Assembly: GCA_026936325.1 (NCBI GenBank)
Contig: JAPTHN010000001.1
Span: 96,859,859-96,923,858 of the forward strand
Length of the DNA stretch: 64,000 bases
Direction: 5' to 3'
Origin: Platynereis dumerilii
Lineage: Eukaryota; Annelida; Polychaeta; Phyllodocida; Nereididae
Shown: positions 48,073 through 60,385 of the stretch, piece after piece
How positions within the stretch are numbered: position 1 is the stretch's first letter
How the letters are laid out: every line of letters begins with the position of its first letter
Translations under genes and position numbers: made by a program
Notes under the pieces: generated by a model
Told to the model about the DNA's origin: nothing
Databases searched by the model: none
Seen by the model: only the letters and a program-made list of their open reading frames with translations

Positions 48073-48187
48073 ATCCCCTGTCAGCATGCCTCGGCGGTCC
48101 AACGTCGGCCCAGTGTCAGTCCGATGTCAGTAGCATCGGACCAGCTTCGGGCCGACATTGGACCGCTGAGGCATGCTGATAGGGGAA
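48073..48187. mobile_element. GC-rich hairpin MITE
   Basis: A 115-bp palindrome. CCCCTGTCAGCATGCCTC, CGGTCCAACGTCGGCCC and GTCCGATG on the left are complemented on the right as CATCGGAC, GGGCCGACATTGGACCG and GAGGCATGCTGATAGGGG. The loop is about 8 bp. It is strikingly GC-rich against its surroundings. Confidence 0.8.
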
Positions 48188-48399
48188 CTGAATGTGAACT
48201 AATTGCTGGGCTAGATCATTGCTGTTGTTGCAATAGATAGTGCTGCAGAAAAAAAAGGTCGCGGATTACAAACTGGCCGACTGTGTCCTTTTGAAAGGCC
48301 TGTCCAAAATTTGGATTTTAAAAATTCCTAATTTTCTCAGATTTACTTGTTGGTCGAGATTAATCACATTGGTAACTGTCATATTTTGAGCTATTCAGC

Positions 48400-48970
48400 T
48401 TTTAAAACAAGCAAAATAGTGCACTTCCAATTAACTCGAAAGAGGGCGCCAGCTGCAAAGTTGGCAACAAAAATGCTGATGTGATGGTCACTATTACTAG
48501 GATAAGAAAGCATTGCCATACTCCATTAGAAATTTTCCCCCTTGAGTTTTAGAGACTGTTTCTTACATTCATGATTGATAAACGTATGGTAGCCATTGGC
48601 TGCAGGGCCCTGTCCATTAGCCTTTGGCCACAGGTGACATGCCCTTGTCAACCCGACTGAGATGTGGAGCAATGTGACTTCACACTCACATGGCTCACCA
48701 GATCAGATTGATGTTCCTCTTACCTTCTGGAGCAGAAAATAACTACACAGCCTGCTGCAATATATCTTATATTGTGTTGTGATGTTGGTCGGAAGTCCCT
48801 TAAATTTTGAGCAAGTGCGAATACCTGCCACTGCCAGCCTGATCCATCCATTCCCCTTTCCACCGCATACATCATCACTGGTCATCTTCAGAATTCTGTC
48901 AAGCAAACATCATCTGAGACAACAATGTCTCTGCTGACAACTTAAAACACACACGACCAACTGAACAGCT
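48400..48970 (+). repeat. C-family repeat, copy 3 (truncated)
   Basis: Shares CGCCAGCTGCAAAGT, TTAGCCTTTGGCCACAGGTG, ACACTCACATGGCTCACCAG and CACACGACCAACTGAACAGC with copy 4. It breaks off at 48970, directly joined to the A2 block. Confidence 0.85.
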
Positions 48971-48974
48971 TATG

Positions 48975-50762
48975 ATAAGTGGTATGGTGCAGAAGATGGA
49001 GGCCGCTGACGAAGGGCTGGGAAGCTTACTAAAAAGATACTCATAAAAACTTTGCACAAGCATGTTCTATCTATGTTGGCCTCAAGAAATGAAAGACTTC
49101 AAAAACAAAGGCATAAGGAACGAAGAAAACAGTGTATCCAGTTCCTCTAAGAGGTCCTTTGAGTTCTTTCTCATTGTCTTAAACTACCTTTGTAAAAACC
49201 AGCATCACCAGCTAACCCGCTACTTAGAGTCTTTTTACAATACACCACATATAAGTGCTGAAAAATATCCGCACCAAGGCATCAACACAAATATTACAAC
49301 ACCAGAAATAGCACACATGGTAGACTCAGCAATAGTACGAATGAGGTAACCTTCCTATTATATTAGTAACTACATAGGAGTCCTTCTTGCAACATTCAAT
49401 TTTTTTTTAGAGGCCAACAAGCGGCAGTTCCACAGACAATAAGCAGTGATCACTTGTGTAAATCCCAAGAACTAATGAATAATTAAGCTATTTCACCAGC
49501 TCCTTGGGTTGTGAGAAACAGATGGGAATCAAGTATTTACAGTCCAACCTTGCCAAATCCTTTTGTCCCTGGGGTGATTTGGGCTTGCATAATAAATATC
49601 AATTCAGATTAATAGCCATATTAGAATCAACTCTTTCTTGAAACAAATCATAACAAGGCAAAATATCATCTAAGCAGGATTCTGAGCCTCCATGCAATTG
49701 TGAATACATGGATATAAATAAATTATTTTTATTTAAAAAGTGGCAATGTAATCATCTAAATGATTCAATCAAATTGGGAAATATCAAAACACCACAAATC
49801 CGTAGTTTATGCAACATGCTTCCAAAACATTTTGCTTCAGTTTGTTGTTCTGAGACTTGCTTTGTAGCGATATCATACCTTTTATTTTATTCAAAATATT
49901 TCCAGGAGCTCTCGGGAAGCACAATGTACATTGTATGGGAAAAAGGTAAACATTTCCTACATAGCATAAAAACTGAAAAAAGAGGCATCTCAGAACATGA
50001 CACAACCTGCCTCCTACGCCTATGCCTGGCATTCTTGCAAAATTCAACTCTCATAACAGACTCGCTTTTCTTCATCTTCACCCTTTCAATAAATTTTATG
50101 AACGACAGATTTTTCGTAATTTGTTTCACCTTTTGTAACAGAGTTTGTGCACTTAACTTTTACCATTTCTCAATCTTTCCACACCTCAACAGAAACGCCA
50201 AAATATTCACACTCACTGGTCTGTTCTAAATGCCCAAGCATGTACACAACACAGCACATAAAATTCCACCAAACTTCTCCAAGCTTCAAAACACCAAAAT
50301 TGCACATGTACTACAGCAACAAATGTACTCGGGAAACTCGCCCACATTCCGCTTGCGACACGAAGTAGCAAAAGTGAGTAGTAACCGACCATACAATTTC
50401 TGTTGACACATGTATGGTAACTTCAGCAAGATGAAGACACAGTTATCTGGTGGATTACTCATCAAGTTGTACCAATTGTGTTGCATATGGCTCAACCTTT
50501 TGTTTTCTTCCAAACTGTTAGTAGTCTCATTACCTGCATCTCATTTTCATCCCATTCTCTCCAGAGTTTAAGGGTCACCTATCAAAATGTTAAATGCACA
50601 AAAGTTCTTGTTTAAATGAAAACCACAATATTGATTATTGATTTACTTCTTCCGACATCCAGCTTGAGAGGATTCAATCAATTTACTTTAATCTCACAAC
50701 AGGCATTTTTGCATAAATTATACGCTGTAGTGAGTTGTGACTTTAGTATTACAATTAATTGT
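48975..50762 (+). repeat. A-family segmental duplication, copy 2
   Basis: Colinear with 36990-39170. The best-matched part is 49414-49730. It lacks the sequence at 38490-38700, where its partner differs, and ends abruptly at the inverted-repeat element beginning near 50765. Confidence 0.85.
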
Positions 50763-50764
50763 AT

Positions 50765-51300
50765 AAAATCGGAGTATCCCAAAAAATCTGAATATCTCAG
50801 GAACCACTTGGCCTAGAGACTTGGTGAAGGGCTCAAAATATGCGGAATGTCCATATTTATATTCGCTTCAATTGAAACTATCCCTCTATCTCTAACCGTT
50901 TTTTCGTTATTTGACAAAAACACAATTATATTCGGAAATTCTATAAAAATGGGTATTTATTCAAATTTGGGCACAACCCAGTGTACATTGATCCTATCTG
51001 CATTATTTCTACATCAGATCATTCACAGAGGATTCATGTATCCATACTGTACATTTCAGGTGATGTATCTTGTTCAGTCTGTCTTCTGCTTCAAACCGAA
51101 AATAGACTTATTCAATAAAAAAGCAGTTTTTCCGATTTTTCTCTGAAACTATTTGTCCCAGGACCAAAGTTGAAATTGAAATGAATATAAACTCATTTAT
51201 TCCGCACATTTTGAGTCCATTATCAAGTCTCTCGGACCATCGGTTCTTGAGTTATGACAATTTTGCAAAATATTGTAATTCGGCTTCATTGAAATACCAT
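50765..51300. mobile_element. Inverted-repeat element at the A2/B2 junction
   Basis: The left arm (TCAGGAACCACTTGGCCTAG; AGACTTGGTGAAGGGCTCAA; ATGCGGAATG) is inverted at the right (TTCCGCACATTTTGAGTCCA; TCAAGTCTCTCGGACCATCG; GGTTCTTGAG). The arms are about 120 bp and diverged. No ORF and no borders fixed by a target duplication. Confidence 0.65.
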
Positions 51301-51444
51301 TGAAAAAAGTAATGCTCTGGAGGTGGCTGTTCCCATTGGAATTTCAACCTGAAATTTGGTGTACATGCTCAGGACACCCAACCTCCTAACATATCACATA
51401 GACATCAAAATCAGAATAGGTTGGGGGCATCTAATGCGCCCTAA

Positions 51445-53548
51445 TACAGAGTTGTTTGATTATGTCCTCCAGGCATCAAAGCTTATGAATGTAACAAAAG
51501 CAGATCCAACACGTCAACATCCTCGCAGTTTTCCTTCTTTGTGGTATGTCAATGTAGAGAAACTCCGCTGTCATATTCATGCATCATGGCACTGTCATAT
51601 GAAGTAGTTACAGGCCCATCGTGGATAAAATGCTTTTAGTTGCTCATTGTTTTCCCTGTTGCTCACATCTATTGTCCATGCACTTACCACTTCAGCTTTA
51701 CTCCGGCTGCTTGTTGATGCTCACCTTTTATCACGTCAGGTTTCTACCTCTTTCGGCTGTTTTCATTTCAAGGATAGGCAGTAGCATACAAGGCACATTG
51801 TGGAAATGAAATGTGGGCAGCAGGCACTGCTAAGCAGGCAGTAATTACCTATAATATGTAAGAGGAATGCGAGGCACCCCTCGACAGAGTCTCCTTTTGC
51901 TTGTTCTGACTAAAAATGATGCTATGCTTTGATTTTGAGAGGTGTATGGATAACGCCAGCCAGAAGAAGAGATGATCAAGCAGTCCAGCAAAGAGGTTAC
52001 ACTCGCACATCATCTGTGAAGTAATCCCACAAGCGAAGGGGTAATTTAAAAGGAGACATGTATTCATGTAAGCTCAAAAAGCTCCAAGGAAGCAAGCTGC
52101 ATGACATCCTTCTTCATTTTTGCAAGATATCTTGAGGAGAAAGGGTCATACTAAATGCCTTCTCATACATTCATCACATTTTAATGGACCTATTCAAAGG
52201 ATGGCAGTGACACAGGAGGCAAGACCTGAGCAGCAGAGTTACTCCTAGGGCTGACCTCTCTTCCCTCGTTACACAGTTAATGCACTTTTCGGTAGCACTC
52301 AATGGCTAAAAGCAGCACTATGAAGACTTTTCACCAAGATCGCAGAACATCTGGCTGAAGCACTGGCCCTCGATAGCAGTACAGATGCCAAGGGAAAGCT
52401 TAGGGTTGGAAATAAAAAGTTAGGCATCAGAAGTCTCCTATATATATAAAAACAAATGAACAAACATAGAACATCCATTTCTCCTATCTGATGGACCACA
52501 TAGAAGAGTTATGAAAGCCGCTGTTTCTGATTTCCCAGACAATTTGTGTGATGTGGTTTTTCGCATTGCTGCAAATCGACAAGTGTTCTGACGCCTTCCT
52601 AGTGACTCAGAATAAGGTTATACACAGAGCCCAGACATCCCTCGCTTGCATCCAAGAAATCTCAGGATGAACATAAATCTGGCTACATTCCCCGTATTGT
52701 CTGATCATGACATCTATGGCCTAGCAGCAAGCAGGGCAGGAAGAGGGAGAGCTATTAAGTTTGAGATATTTTGTATCATGATCTTGATCAGAGCAATGCT
52801 GACAAAATGGTCATCAAAACTCCCATTGCAGGGAATGAATGGCATCAGGGCTTTCATTGAGCCCCTGTGTTTGTTCTCACTTAGCAGTGCTGGCATCAGA
52901 ACAGCATCCCACTTGCATCAGAGCAACCAAATGAAGCAAACACAAAGAAGGCTATAATGATAATCTACCTGTCATCAAGGCGAATAGAGTCAAGGTGGTC
53001 TGAGAGGGACCAACCATTTGATTGATCTTATTCTGACACACAATCCTTTACTCACCACGGATCTTGCTGGGTTGATTGACATGCTTCATATTAGGCCATT
53101 AGACCAGTGCCCTGGGTCTGTCCCTTGGTTCTGTAATCAATGCGGTGTTAATAAGACGCCAAAGGCTATCAAGGACCCTCGAATAACCCTGCTATTTCAG
53201 AGACTGGATTAAGCCTCAACAGTCTGCTAAATTCTTCTGATCGAGTAATACTTTTAGGCTGACACTCTCTTTGCCACTTAAACCGCTGACAGTTTCTGGG
53301 TAAAAGCAGCTGCCTTCTTTTGAACAAGAATCCGTTATGCAAAGTCAAGAGTCATTCACATGATCAAGCATGCCCTTTCTACTACCTTCTTTTCTTTGTT
53401 TGAATAATCAATGACAAAGGGCTGATCCTGAGAAGTCATGCAAATTAACATATTGTGGTTCTGCTGCCAGCATGTGTCAGATTTTTTGCTACTCCTGATG
53501 GAAGACCATTAGGAAGAGATCACATGGAAGTAGGAAACCAGAGTGCAT
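51445..53548 (+). repeat. B-family segmental duplication, copy 2
   Basis: Colinear with 43605-45870 up to GAGTGCATCAA, where an insertion of about 980 bp intervenes. Resumes at 54529 with GCAATGGTAGTCAATGGGAA. Confidence 0.85.
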
Positions 53549-54528
53549 CAATCGGGGGTGCCAGAAAATGGGGGGCAGGGGGGGGGGGACAATTGCCCCC
53601 CTGGCCTTGTCCAGGGGGCGGGGGGGGGGGGGGGGGGGTAGCAAGGTTGCCCTTTTCAAGAAAAATAAATTATCAGGCCTTATTTTACTAATCTTAGGTA
53701 CAAATCAGTTAGTGTATGTTCAAATTTATTATTGACTCTCTATTTAAATTTCGTCTCACGAACATGATTTGCCCTTTTTCGTCAGTTTCCTTCCCTTGCC
53801 ATCAACTGTTAAAGATCCAACCGCGACTATAAAAGGAGACAGGGCCAGCAAGATGGCAGTCTGAATCTGACCCCCCCAAGAGTGAACATCTCTCCAATTC
53901 TCTCACTTTTCCTCAATTTCTGAAGTCATGATACCAGCATGAATTTTGTATGTGCGGATAGACTGTTTAATACAGAAGACAAAAAATGTATTTTTAACAC
54001 AAACACTTTTATATGAATAAAGATATTCGCTAAATTATGAAAAATTTCAGAATTTTCTTGGAAGTTTGATTGACAGCTCCTAATGACATTTCTGCCAATG
54101 CTACTAATTGATCTGAAGCTAAATGACCGATCACTGTTCACTAATTTGCATAAACTTTGGAAATGGCATTGACCGACCAGTGCTGCAGTAATGAGGGGTC
54201 AATTATATGTTATTGAACCAACATAGATTAATTCCGGGCAATTAATTGCAGAAGAATTATATTTCAGTGAAAGTTGAATAGATTTTCATTGAAACTAATG
54301 TGATACCAGGCTTGACAAGCACATAAATAGATTAATTTGCCAAATTATTTAATTGGTGTTTCAAATTCAAAATAAATTGTAGATTTCAGAGAGAAAGTTA
54401 ATTTCAAGACCCCTCACATGGTATTGTGTCAGGTGTGGCCTAATGACCACTACACTGTCCAATCAGAATCCAATAAAAGTTTTATTTCTTTGTGGCATAG
54501 ATTCGTTGCTCATGCAGTTGGGTCTTTA
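53549..54528. mobile_element. ~980-bp insertion in B2 with G-rich head
   Basis: Absent from B1, where GAGTGCAGCAACGGTTCAGC reads straight on. Starts GGGGGTGCCAGAAAATGGGG, with a GGACAATTGCCCCCCTGG core and a 19-G run at 53620-53638. It is AT-rich after 53640. No inverted end was found at the right, so the class is unknown. Confidence 0.5.
53620..53638 (+). repeat. Poly-G run of 19
   Basis: An uninterrupted run of 19 G after CCAGGGGGC. With the preceding G-tracts at 53568-53588 it could form G-quadruplexes. Runs of this kind are also prone to assembly and replication errors. Confidence 0.9.
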
Positions 54529-54570
54529 AGCAATGGTAGTCAATGGGAAACACATAAAGACATTGAAAAA

Positions 54571-54944
54571 AGCCACTCATAGCACAAATAACCACTCTTT
54601 ATTGTCATTGTTGAGAATTACTTGTCAATTAACTGGACCATTGCTGGTGGACAATATATCAGAAGAATACATCCTCAATAAATATTTCTCATGCCACAGT
54701 AAAAATTGAGCTTTTGAGTGTGGTATTTATAATTCACATATATCAAGAGTTACTATTGCTCTAGTAGCAGAAGCAGCCAACATAAAGGGAAACTGCAAAC
54801 CACTTGAATGGAAGAGAAACAAGGCCTGCTGTCCAATAATTGATGATTTCACTGACACAGTAGACTCTCGTCCTACAGTCCTACAAAGTAGAGACTGTTA
54901 TAATAAGCACTCAACTGAGACAATTGGATAGTTTTCCCATTAGA
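54571..54944. other. Non-coding stretch
   Basis: No gene or repeat identified between the resumed B2 block and the inverted D copy. Confidence 0.3.
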
Positions 54945-55190
54945 GCTGTTTGCGGATTAGCGGCCCAAACAGTTTCAAAATTAACTTTCAACAAGTTTGG
55001 TTGTGTGATGTCACTGGCTTAAAAATGTTTTGTTTGTGTCAGTTATGGTTAATCAGCTGATTCAGTGCTTATCATATCTAGCAGCATAATTGACTATAAA
55101 CAAACTAATTAAAATGACTTGATCAAATAAGAAGATTAGGAGACCAACAGAAAACTGTCGTTAATGTGCTTTTTTTTTTTCGGTGGACTG
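54945..55190 (-). repeat. D-family repeat, inverted partial copy (empty site)
   Basis: The complement matches 8400-8630 joined directly to 12307-12370 (TCAGTTATGGTTAATCAG; GATGTCACTGGCTTAAAA; AAAATTAACTTTCAAC). It lacks the 3.7-kb element and so marks its insertion point. Confidence 0.75.
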
Positions 55191-55549
55191 CCAATCCGAA
55201 AGATCTATAATACCTCATGTGAGGCAGGCTAGCTTGCATCATTGCATGTCAGTGAACTTGCTCAAATTACTGCGGGTAAGATTATCCTCAATCTCAGCAG
55301 AAGAAGTCATTACGTTAGCTGCCATTTGGGATGTGATGAAACTACTCAGTGGAGTGACCCTTAGCTGGAAAATGGCAGATCTTATGCATGTGGAGGATAT
55401 TTCTGATTCTCATGTAGTGCGAAATGTTATGTTTCTAGCTTTGAGGTCCCTTATCTGCAGAACTATAAATTGTACACAAACAGTAATAAAAATATGGTTT
55501 TATATAGTGCTAAATTTAAGAAACTTTGTTATTTTAAAGCTAAGGGATG

Positions 55550-55705
55550 ACCTATTGTGATATTGGATTTGGTGAGTCACATGAACATTTTTGTTGATTC
55601 TCTCAAGAATCCCAAAAGGTAATGGCTGTCTTGAAGAATGTCTTTTTCGGAAAGTGCTTGTGTAGTGGTCGAGAAGAGCATAGACACAAGTTAATGGACC
55701 GGGAT
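55550..55705 (+). repeat. C-family repeat, copy 4, left part
   Basis: TTGTTGATTCTCTCAAGAAT and CCCAAAAGGTAATGGCTG match 19897-19935. The block is cut at 55706 by the hAT-like element and resumes at 58119. Confidence 0.75.
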
Positions 55706-58110
55706 TAGACCTGTTCAAAAAAGACTTTCTATTTTATTTTAATGCAGGATGCAGTGATTCCCATTCTCCAAGCTATAGAATGGCCAAATATGACATTTTT
55801 TTTTTTTTTTTTCTTTGGGAATGCCTGCCTCATGAGCCATGAAGTTTCAATGTTTAATTTCGTCAAAAACGTCAAAAATATCAGAGGGGGGTGTTATATT
55901 TTTCCTCATATCTCTGTGAGAATCAATTGTAGAACAACATGGATGGTATCATACGAAAGCTTGTTAAATTATCTTTCAATTGAGACCAATAATTTGGTAT
56001 TTGAGACACTTTCATTTCTCTTCAAAGCAGAAATGTGTAAATTTTAGGGAAAAATTTGATGTCGATTAGTGTATTTTGCTCTATATGCTGATACAAATTG
56101 GTCATAGAGCTGCATGAGTGGTATCATTCGAATGCCTGTAAAGTTGTCTTTAAATGGACACCATTTTTAAAATTATTTAGATAGTTCTCATTGTCTCTGA
56201 AGCAAAATTCCTCCATTTCAAGGAGCTTCTTGCCCTATCTTGTTCATTGCAGCACTGCATTGACCAGAAAATATACAAAATCTCTTGTCTTATTAAATAA
56301 TTTCACTGACATTGTTTCCAAGTGATTAGGACATTTTAAAAATACTTTTACCATGTCCCTATAATGACTTTCTATTGAGAAAATACATTGTTGGATTTGA
56401 ACTGAATCGAAACAAGCATAATCGATAACTTTAGTATTACATGTATGCAATATATTTTAGAAAATGCTGTTAAACTTGATTTAACATTTTGAGCAACAGT
56501 ATGCCACAGTTGTAAATTCTAATACTTATGCTTTAAGTAACTAAGTTTCCTTCTTGTATTACTAATTGAATAAAGACTTAAATTATGTTTATGGCTAACA
56601 ATTCAAAGATTAACACAATATTGACAATGGCAGGTCTGCACAGTAAAATGTAAACCACTCTTCGCTTATAACTATCATACACCAATACTATGACATAAAT
56701 GAGGGCCTAATATCATAAATATAAATTGAAATAGTAATTGCAAATTTGCAATGTAACATAGTTCCACAGATTGTGTGTATAATGACTTGTTAAAGGTTGC
56801 CGAGAGAAAATTTTACACAACTTTTGAATGTGGGTTTTTTAAACTGTCCACCTACATACCATTATATGCCCTCAGCATAGCTAGAAAATGAGTCACCCAA
56901 CAAAACTGTTCTGGGTATGTTGTTTCTGGTGAATTCTTATTATTTTATGACTTATGTTTGGTATCAGTGATCTATTGCTTAATTATTAATAATAAGCAAA
57001 ACTGTGTGTCGATATAACAGATTTCCAGCCACTCTGCCCCACGTGTTGCTCTTGATCCCTCCAAGTTTCTGCTGGCTGAGGTATCCATCATGAACTTCAA
57101 GGTGCCTGAGCTCAGACAATGAGTATTATCACAATGCAATGCAATCCAATATTGTGTTAATCTTTGAATTTTCAAACTCAAACACGATTAAAGTCTTTAT
57201 TCATTAAATTTTAGTGGTGCAAGAAGGACACTTAGTTACTCATAGCATTATTATAAGAATTGACAACTGTGGCATGCTGTTGCTTAAAATGTTAAGTCAA
57301 GTTTAACTGCATTTTCTAAAATATGTCGCACATTTGCTTCAAGAATGTGCCAAGGTAACACTGGCTGTTGAAAAATAACAATTCTAAAATAATCGATGAT
57401 GTTTGTTTCGATTCAGTTCAAATCCAACAATGTATTTCCTCAATAGAAAGTTATAAGGATATGGTAAAAGTACTTCTAAAATGTTCCAGTCACTTGACAA
57501 AAACAACAATGAAATTAATAAATAAGACAAACAATTTTTCACATTTTCTGGTCAATGCAGTGCTGCAATGAATAAGATCGGGCAAGAAGCTCCTTGAAAT
57601 GGAAGAATTTTTGCTTCAGAGACAATGAGAACTATCTAAATAATTTAAAAAATGGTGTCCATTTAAAGACAACTTTATAGGCATTCAAATGATACCACTC
57701 ATGCAGCTCTATGATCAATTCGGATTAGCATATGAGGCAAAATACACTAATCGACATCAAATTTTTCCCTAAAATTTACACATTTCTGCTTTGAAGAGAA
57801 ATGAAAGTGTCTCAAATACCAAATTATTGGTCTCAATTGAAAGATAATTTAACAAGCTTTCGTATGATACCATCCATGTTGTTCTACAATTGATTCTCAC
57901 AGAGATATGAGGAAAAATATAACACCCCCCTCTGATATTTTTGACGTTTTTGACGAAATTAAACATTGAAACTTCATGGCTCATGAGGCAGGCATTCCCA
58001 AAGTTAAAAATTAAAAAAAATGTCATATTTGGCCATTCTATAGCTTGGAGAATGGGAATCACTGCATCCTGCATTAAAATAAAATAGAAAGTCTTTTTTG
58101 AACAGGTCTA
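55706..58110. mobile_element. 2.4-kb hAT-like element with ~900-bp inverted arms
   Basis: Ends TAGACCTGTTCAAAAAAGAC and the exact complement. Perfect 8-bp target duplication ACCGGGAT at 55698-55705 and 58111-58118. The inverted arms run to about 56585 and from about 57185, with identity highest in the outer ~340 bp. The same 101-codon frame appears in both arms on opposite strands, by symmetry. The ~600-bp centre has no recognisable transposase. This is a fold-back element moved in trans. Confidence 0.9.
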
Positions 58111-58805
58111 ACCGGGATGATGGTCACTTCATATAATGCAGGTGATTGAAATTGTCCAGGATATATGAGCTTTTTAGTAACTGTTTCTCAGTACTTTCAA
58201 TAAGCTCGAACCAGGCCACCAGCTGCAAAGTCTGAAAAAAGATGCTGACATGATGGCAAATATTATTAGGATAAGAAATCATAATGGGCAGTACACAGAG
58301 GAGCCTTGGTGAACTCCATTAGAAATTTTCCCCTATGCCTTTTAGAGGGTCTTTCTTACATTCATGATTGATGTACATGTAGGCTAGCCATTGGTTGCAG
58401 GGCCCTGTCCATTAGCCTTTGGCCACAGGTGACATGCCCTTGTCAACCCAGCTGAGATGTGGAGCAATGTGACTATTTTGACCTTCACACTCACATGGCT
58501 CACCAGATCTGATTTATGTTCCTCTTACCTTCTGGAGCAGAAAATAACTACACAGCCAGCTTCAATCTGTTCCAATTTTTTGTTATGATATTGGTCTGTT
58601 GTCTCTTAAATTTTGAGCACAAGCAAATTTCTGCCACTGCCAGTCTGATCCATCCATTCCTCTTTCCCCTTCATTAAAGTTCACTGGTGATGCAGAATGT
58701 TTCCATCTCCAGAATTTAATCAAGCAAACTTCATCTGAGACAACAGTGTCTCTCCTCACAACTTTAAAACACACGACCAACTGAACAGCATAATGAGTTC
58801 CATTG

Positions 58806-58978
58806 TTGCACTGAAAATCAGGGTCGTAGACTGGGCTGAATCCTAGGGGACAGAGACTGTTCTGGAGGCATTTGAACCCCAGATAACCTCGGAAAATTTT
58901 TGCCTGTAATGTACCTTTTTTCCCCAAATTCTAGGGTGGGGGCAGCTGCCCCCCTGCCTCCCTGCAGGCTACGGCCCT
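58806..58978. mobile_element. 173-bp MITE
   Basis: Ends CAGGGTCGTAGAC and GCTACGGCCCTG. The interior has GGGGGCAGCTGCCCCC. It is absent at the matching point of C copy 2 (near 21315), where GTTGCACTGA runs on. Confidence 0.75.
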
Positions 58979-59249
58979 GAAATTATTCCCAGGGTTATTC
59001 TAAGGGTACTGTTTTTGGCAAGATGCATGATAAATGGAAATTTAATGGTCTAAAATTTACTTACCTTCAATAATTCACCCTGATTTTTACAGGAGGGCTA
59101 TTATCTGTAATATAAATGTTTAGGCAATTGTTTGGTTTGCTCAATTATTATGAATCACTTAAATATACGAAAGCTTATATTTGAAGTGCTTTGTATTGAT
59201 GTAATTGTAAGATTTGGATAATACTTTATTTGTATGACTGCCTTTTGAA

Positions 59250-59690
59250 CTTCTAAGTGACAAATTATGCTGTTGAGGATTAGGGTTTTGGAAAAATTTG
59301 AGGGACCGAAGAAGCGGTTACTGATAATAGTGGTAAGTAGGACACTACACCAGTTCATATTTACTGATCATATCGGTACAGTCTGTTTGGTTTCCGAACC
59401 AGTTTTCAAAGCATCAGTTTTGGTTTGGTTCAATAATGCTTTATACAGCTAAAAAAGCTCTTTTATTTCCGAGATTTGACAAAAAATACCTAAAAAATCA
59501 TGATCTGAACTCGAGAACATCGTCATCTTGATGTATGCTCTGTTGCGAGATCAACTTTCCGACGAAAAATATGGTTTTCGGGAAGCGGATTTCTCTAAAA
59601 TGTGGATGGGCAGTCATTTGCGGACTGACAGTACAAATCATGTATCAATCAAGTGTATCGATGATACGTATTGTATTGAATGTAAGCAAT
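59250..59690. other. Extra ~440 bp inside C copy 4
   Basis: Sequence between TTTGTATGACTGCC and GTGGCAACATCAGCAACCTT with no counterpart in copy 2 (21500-21545). It contains a partial echo of the flank (GGTTACTGATAATAGTGG at 59317). No ends identified. Confidence 0.45.
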
Positions 59691-60385
59691 GGTAGTCCTA
59701 GTGGCAACATCAGCAACCTTGTGGACAAACTAAACATTGATATTTGTTGTTGAAATTTGGTTGGCCTCGTATCACACATTGAGTCCTAGGGTCATCTGAT
59801 GTATCAGGACCTGAGTAACCATCAAAGCAAGAGTCTGCTTGTCTGATTTTTGTTTAGGGAACCAGATCCTTCACTGCCTTCTTCTGCCCCTCATTTTCGA
59901 CAACTGATTTGTCTTTCAACTATAATTAAGTTGCTTCTAGGCTAACCTACACATGCCTGAGGGCTATCGCTGGCAAACCTGACAAAGTCCAGGTCATTAA
60001 TGAGCCAGTGAGACAAGCTGGTGAGACAAGCTGTGAATCCTAACAACACAATGCAACCATATGTGTTTTTTTGTTCAGTAGCAGCAAGCGCTTTGTGTGT
60101 AAATGATTAGTACTGTTACTTTTGTATCTTGTTTATGTGTTATGAACTGCTCTCTGTCTTTACCTGACATTGTGTCTCTTGAGTGCAATAAGATGTGATG
60201 ATTTCCTGTTGGTGGTCAATCAGTGCCATCCTGTCTGGGATTTCTCTTTTTTCCAGCTAGATTTCTCTGATCCCAAGATTATTTTAGCTAGAGTATTTGC
60301 ACTGCATACTTCTCCATGAAACAATGCAGATCAGCTGTTGATGGAAGCCTTGCGCAGGTCCTGTTTACATTTACACAGATAATAT

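Larger units (their letters stand above)
58119..60385 (+). repeat. C-family repeat, copy 4, main part
   Basis: Colinear with 20720-22230. Blocks: CATTGGTTGCAGGGCCCTGT, TCAGGACCTGAGTAACCATC, CACATGCCTGAGGGCTA, and TTTTTTCCAGCTAGATTT. It is interrupted by a MITE at 58806-58978 and by extra DNA at about 59250-59690. Confidence 0.8.

Noticed and set aside
55742-56047. 101-codon frame present identically at 57769-58074
   Set aside because: The duplication is the two arms of the fold-back element. The frame includes a T-run and matches no domain.
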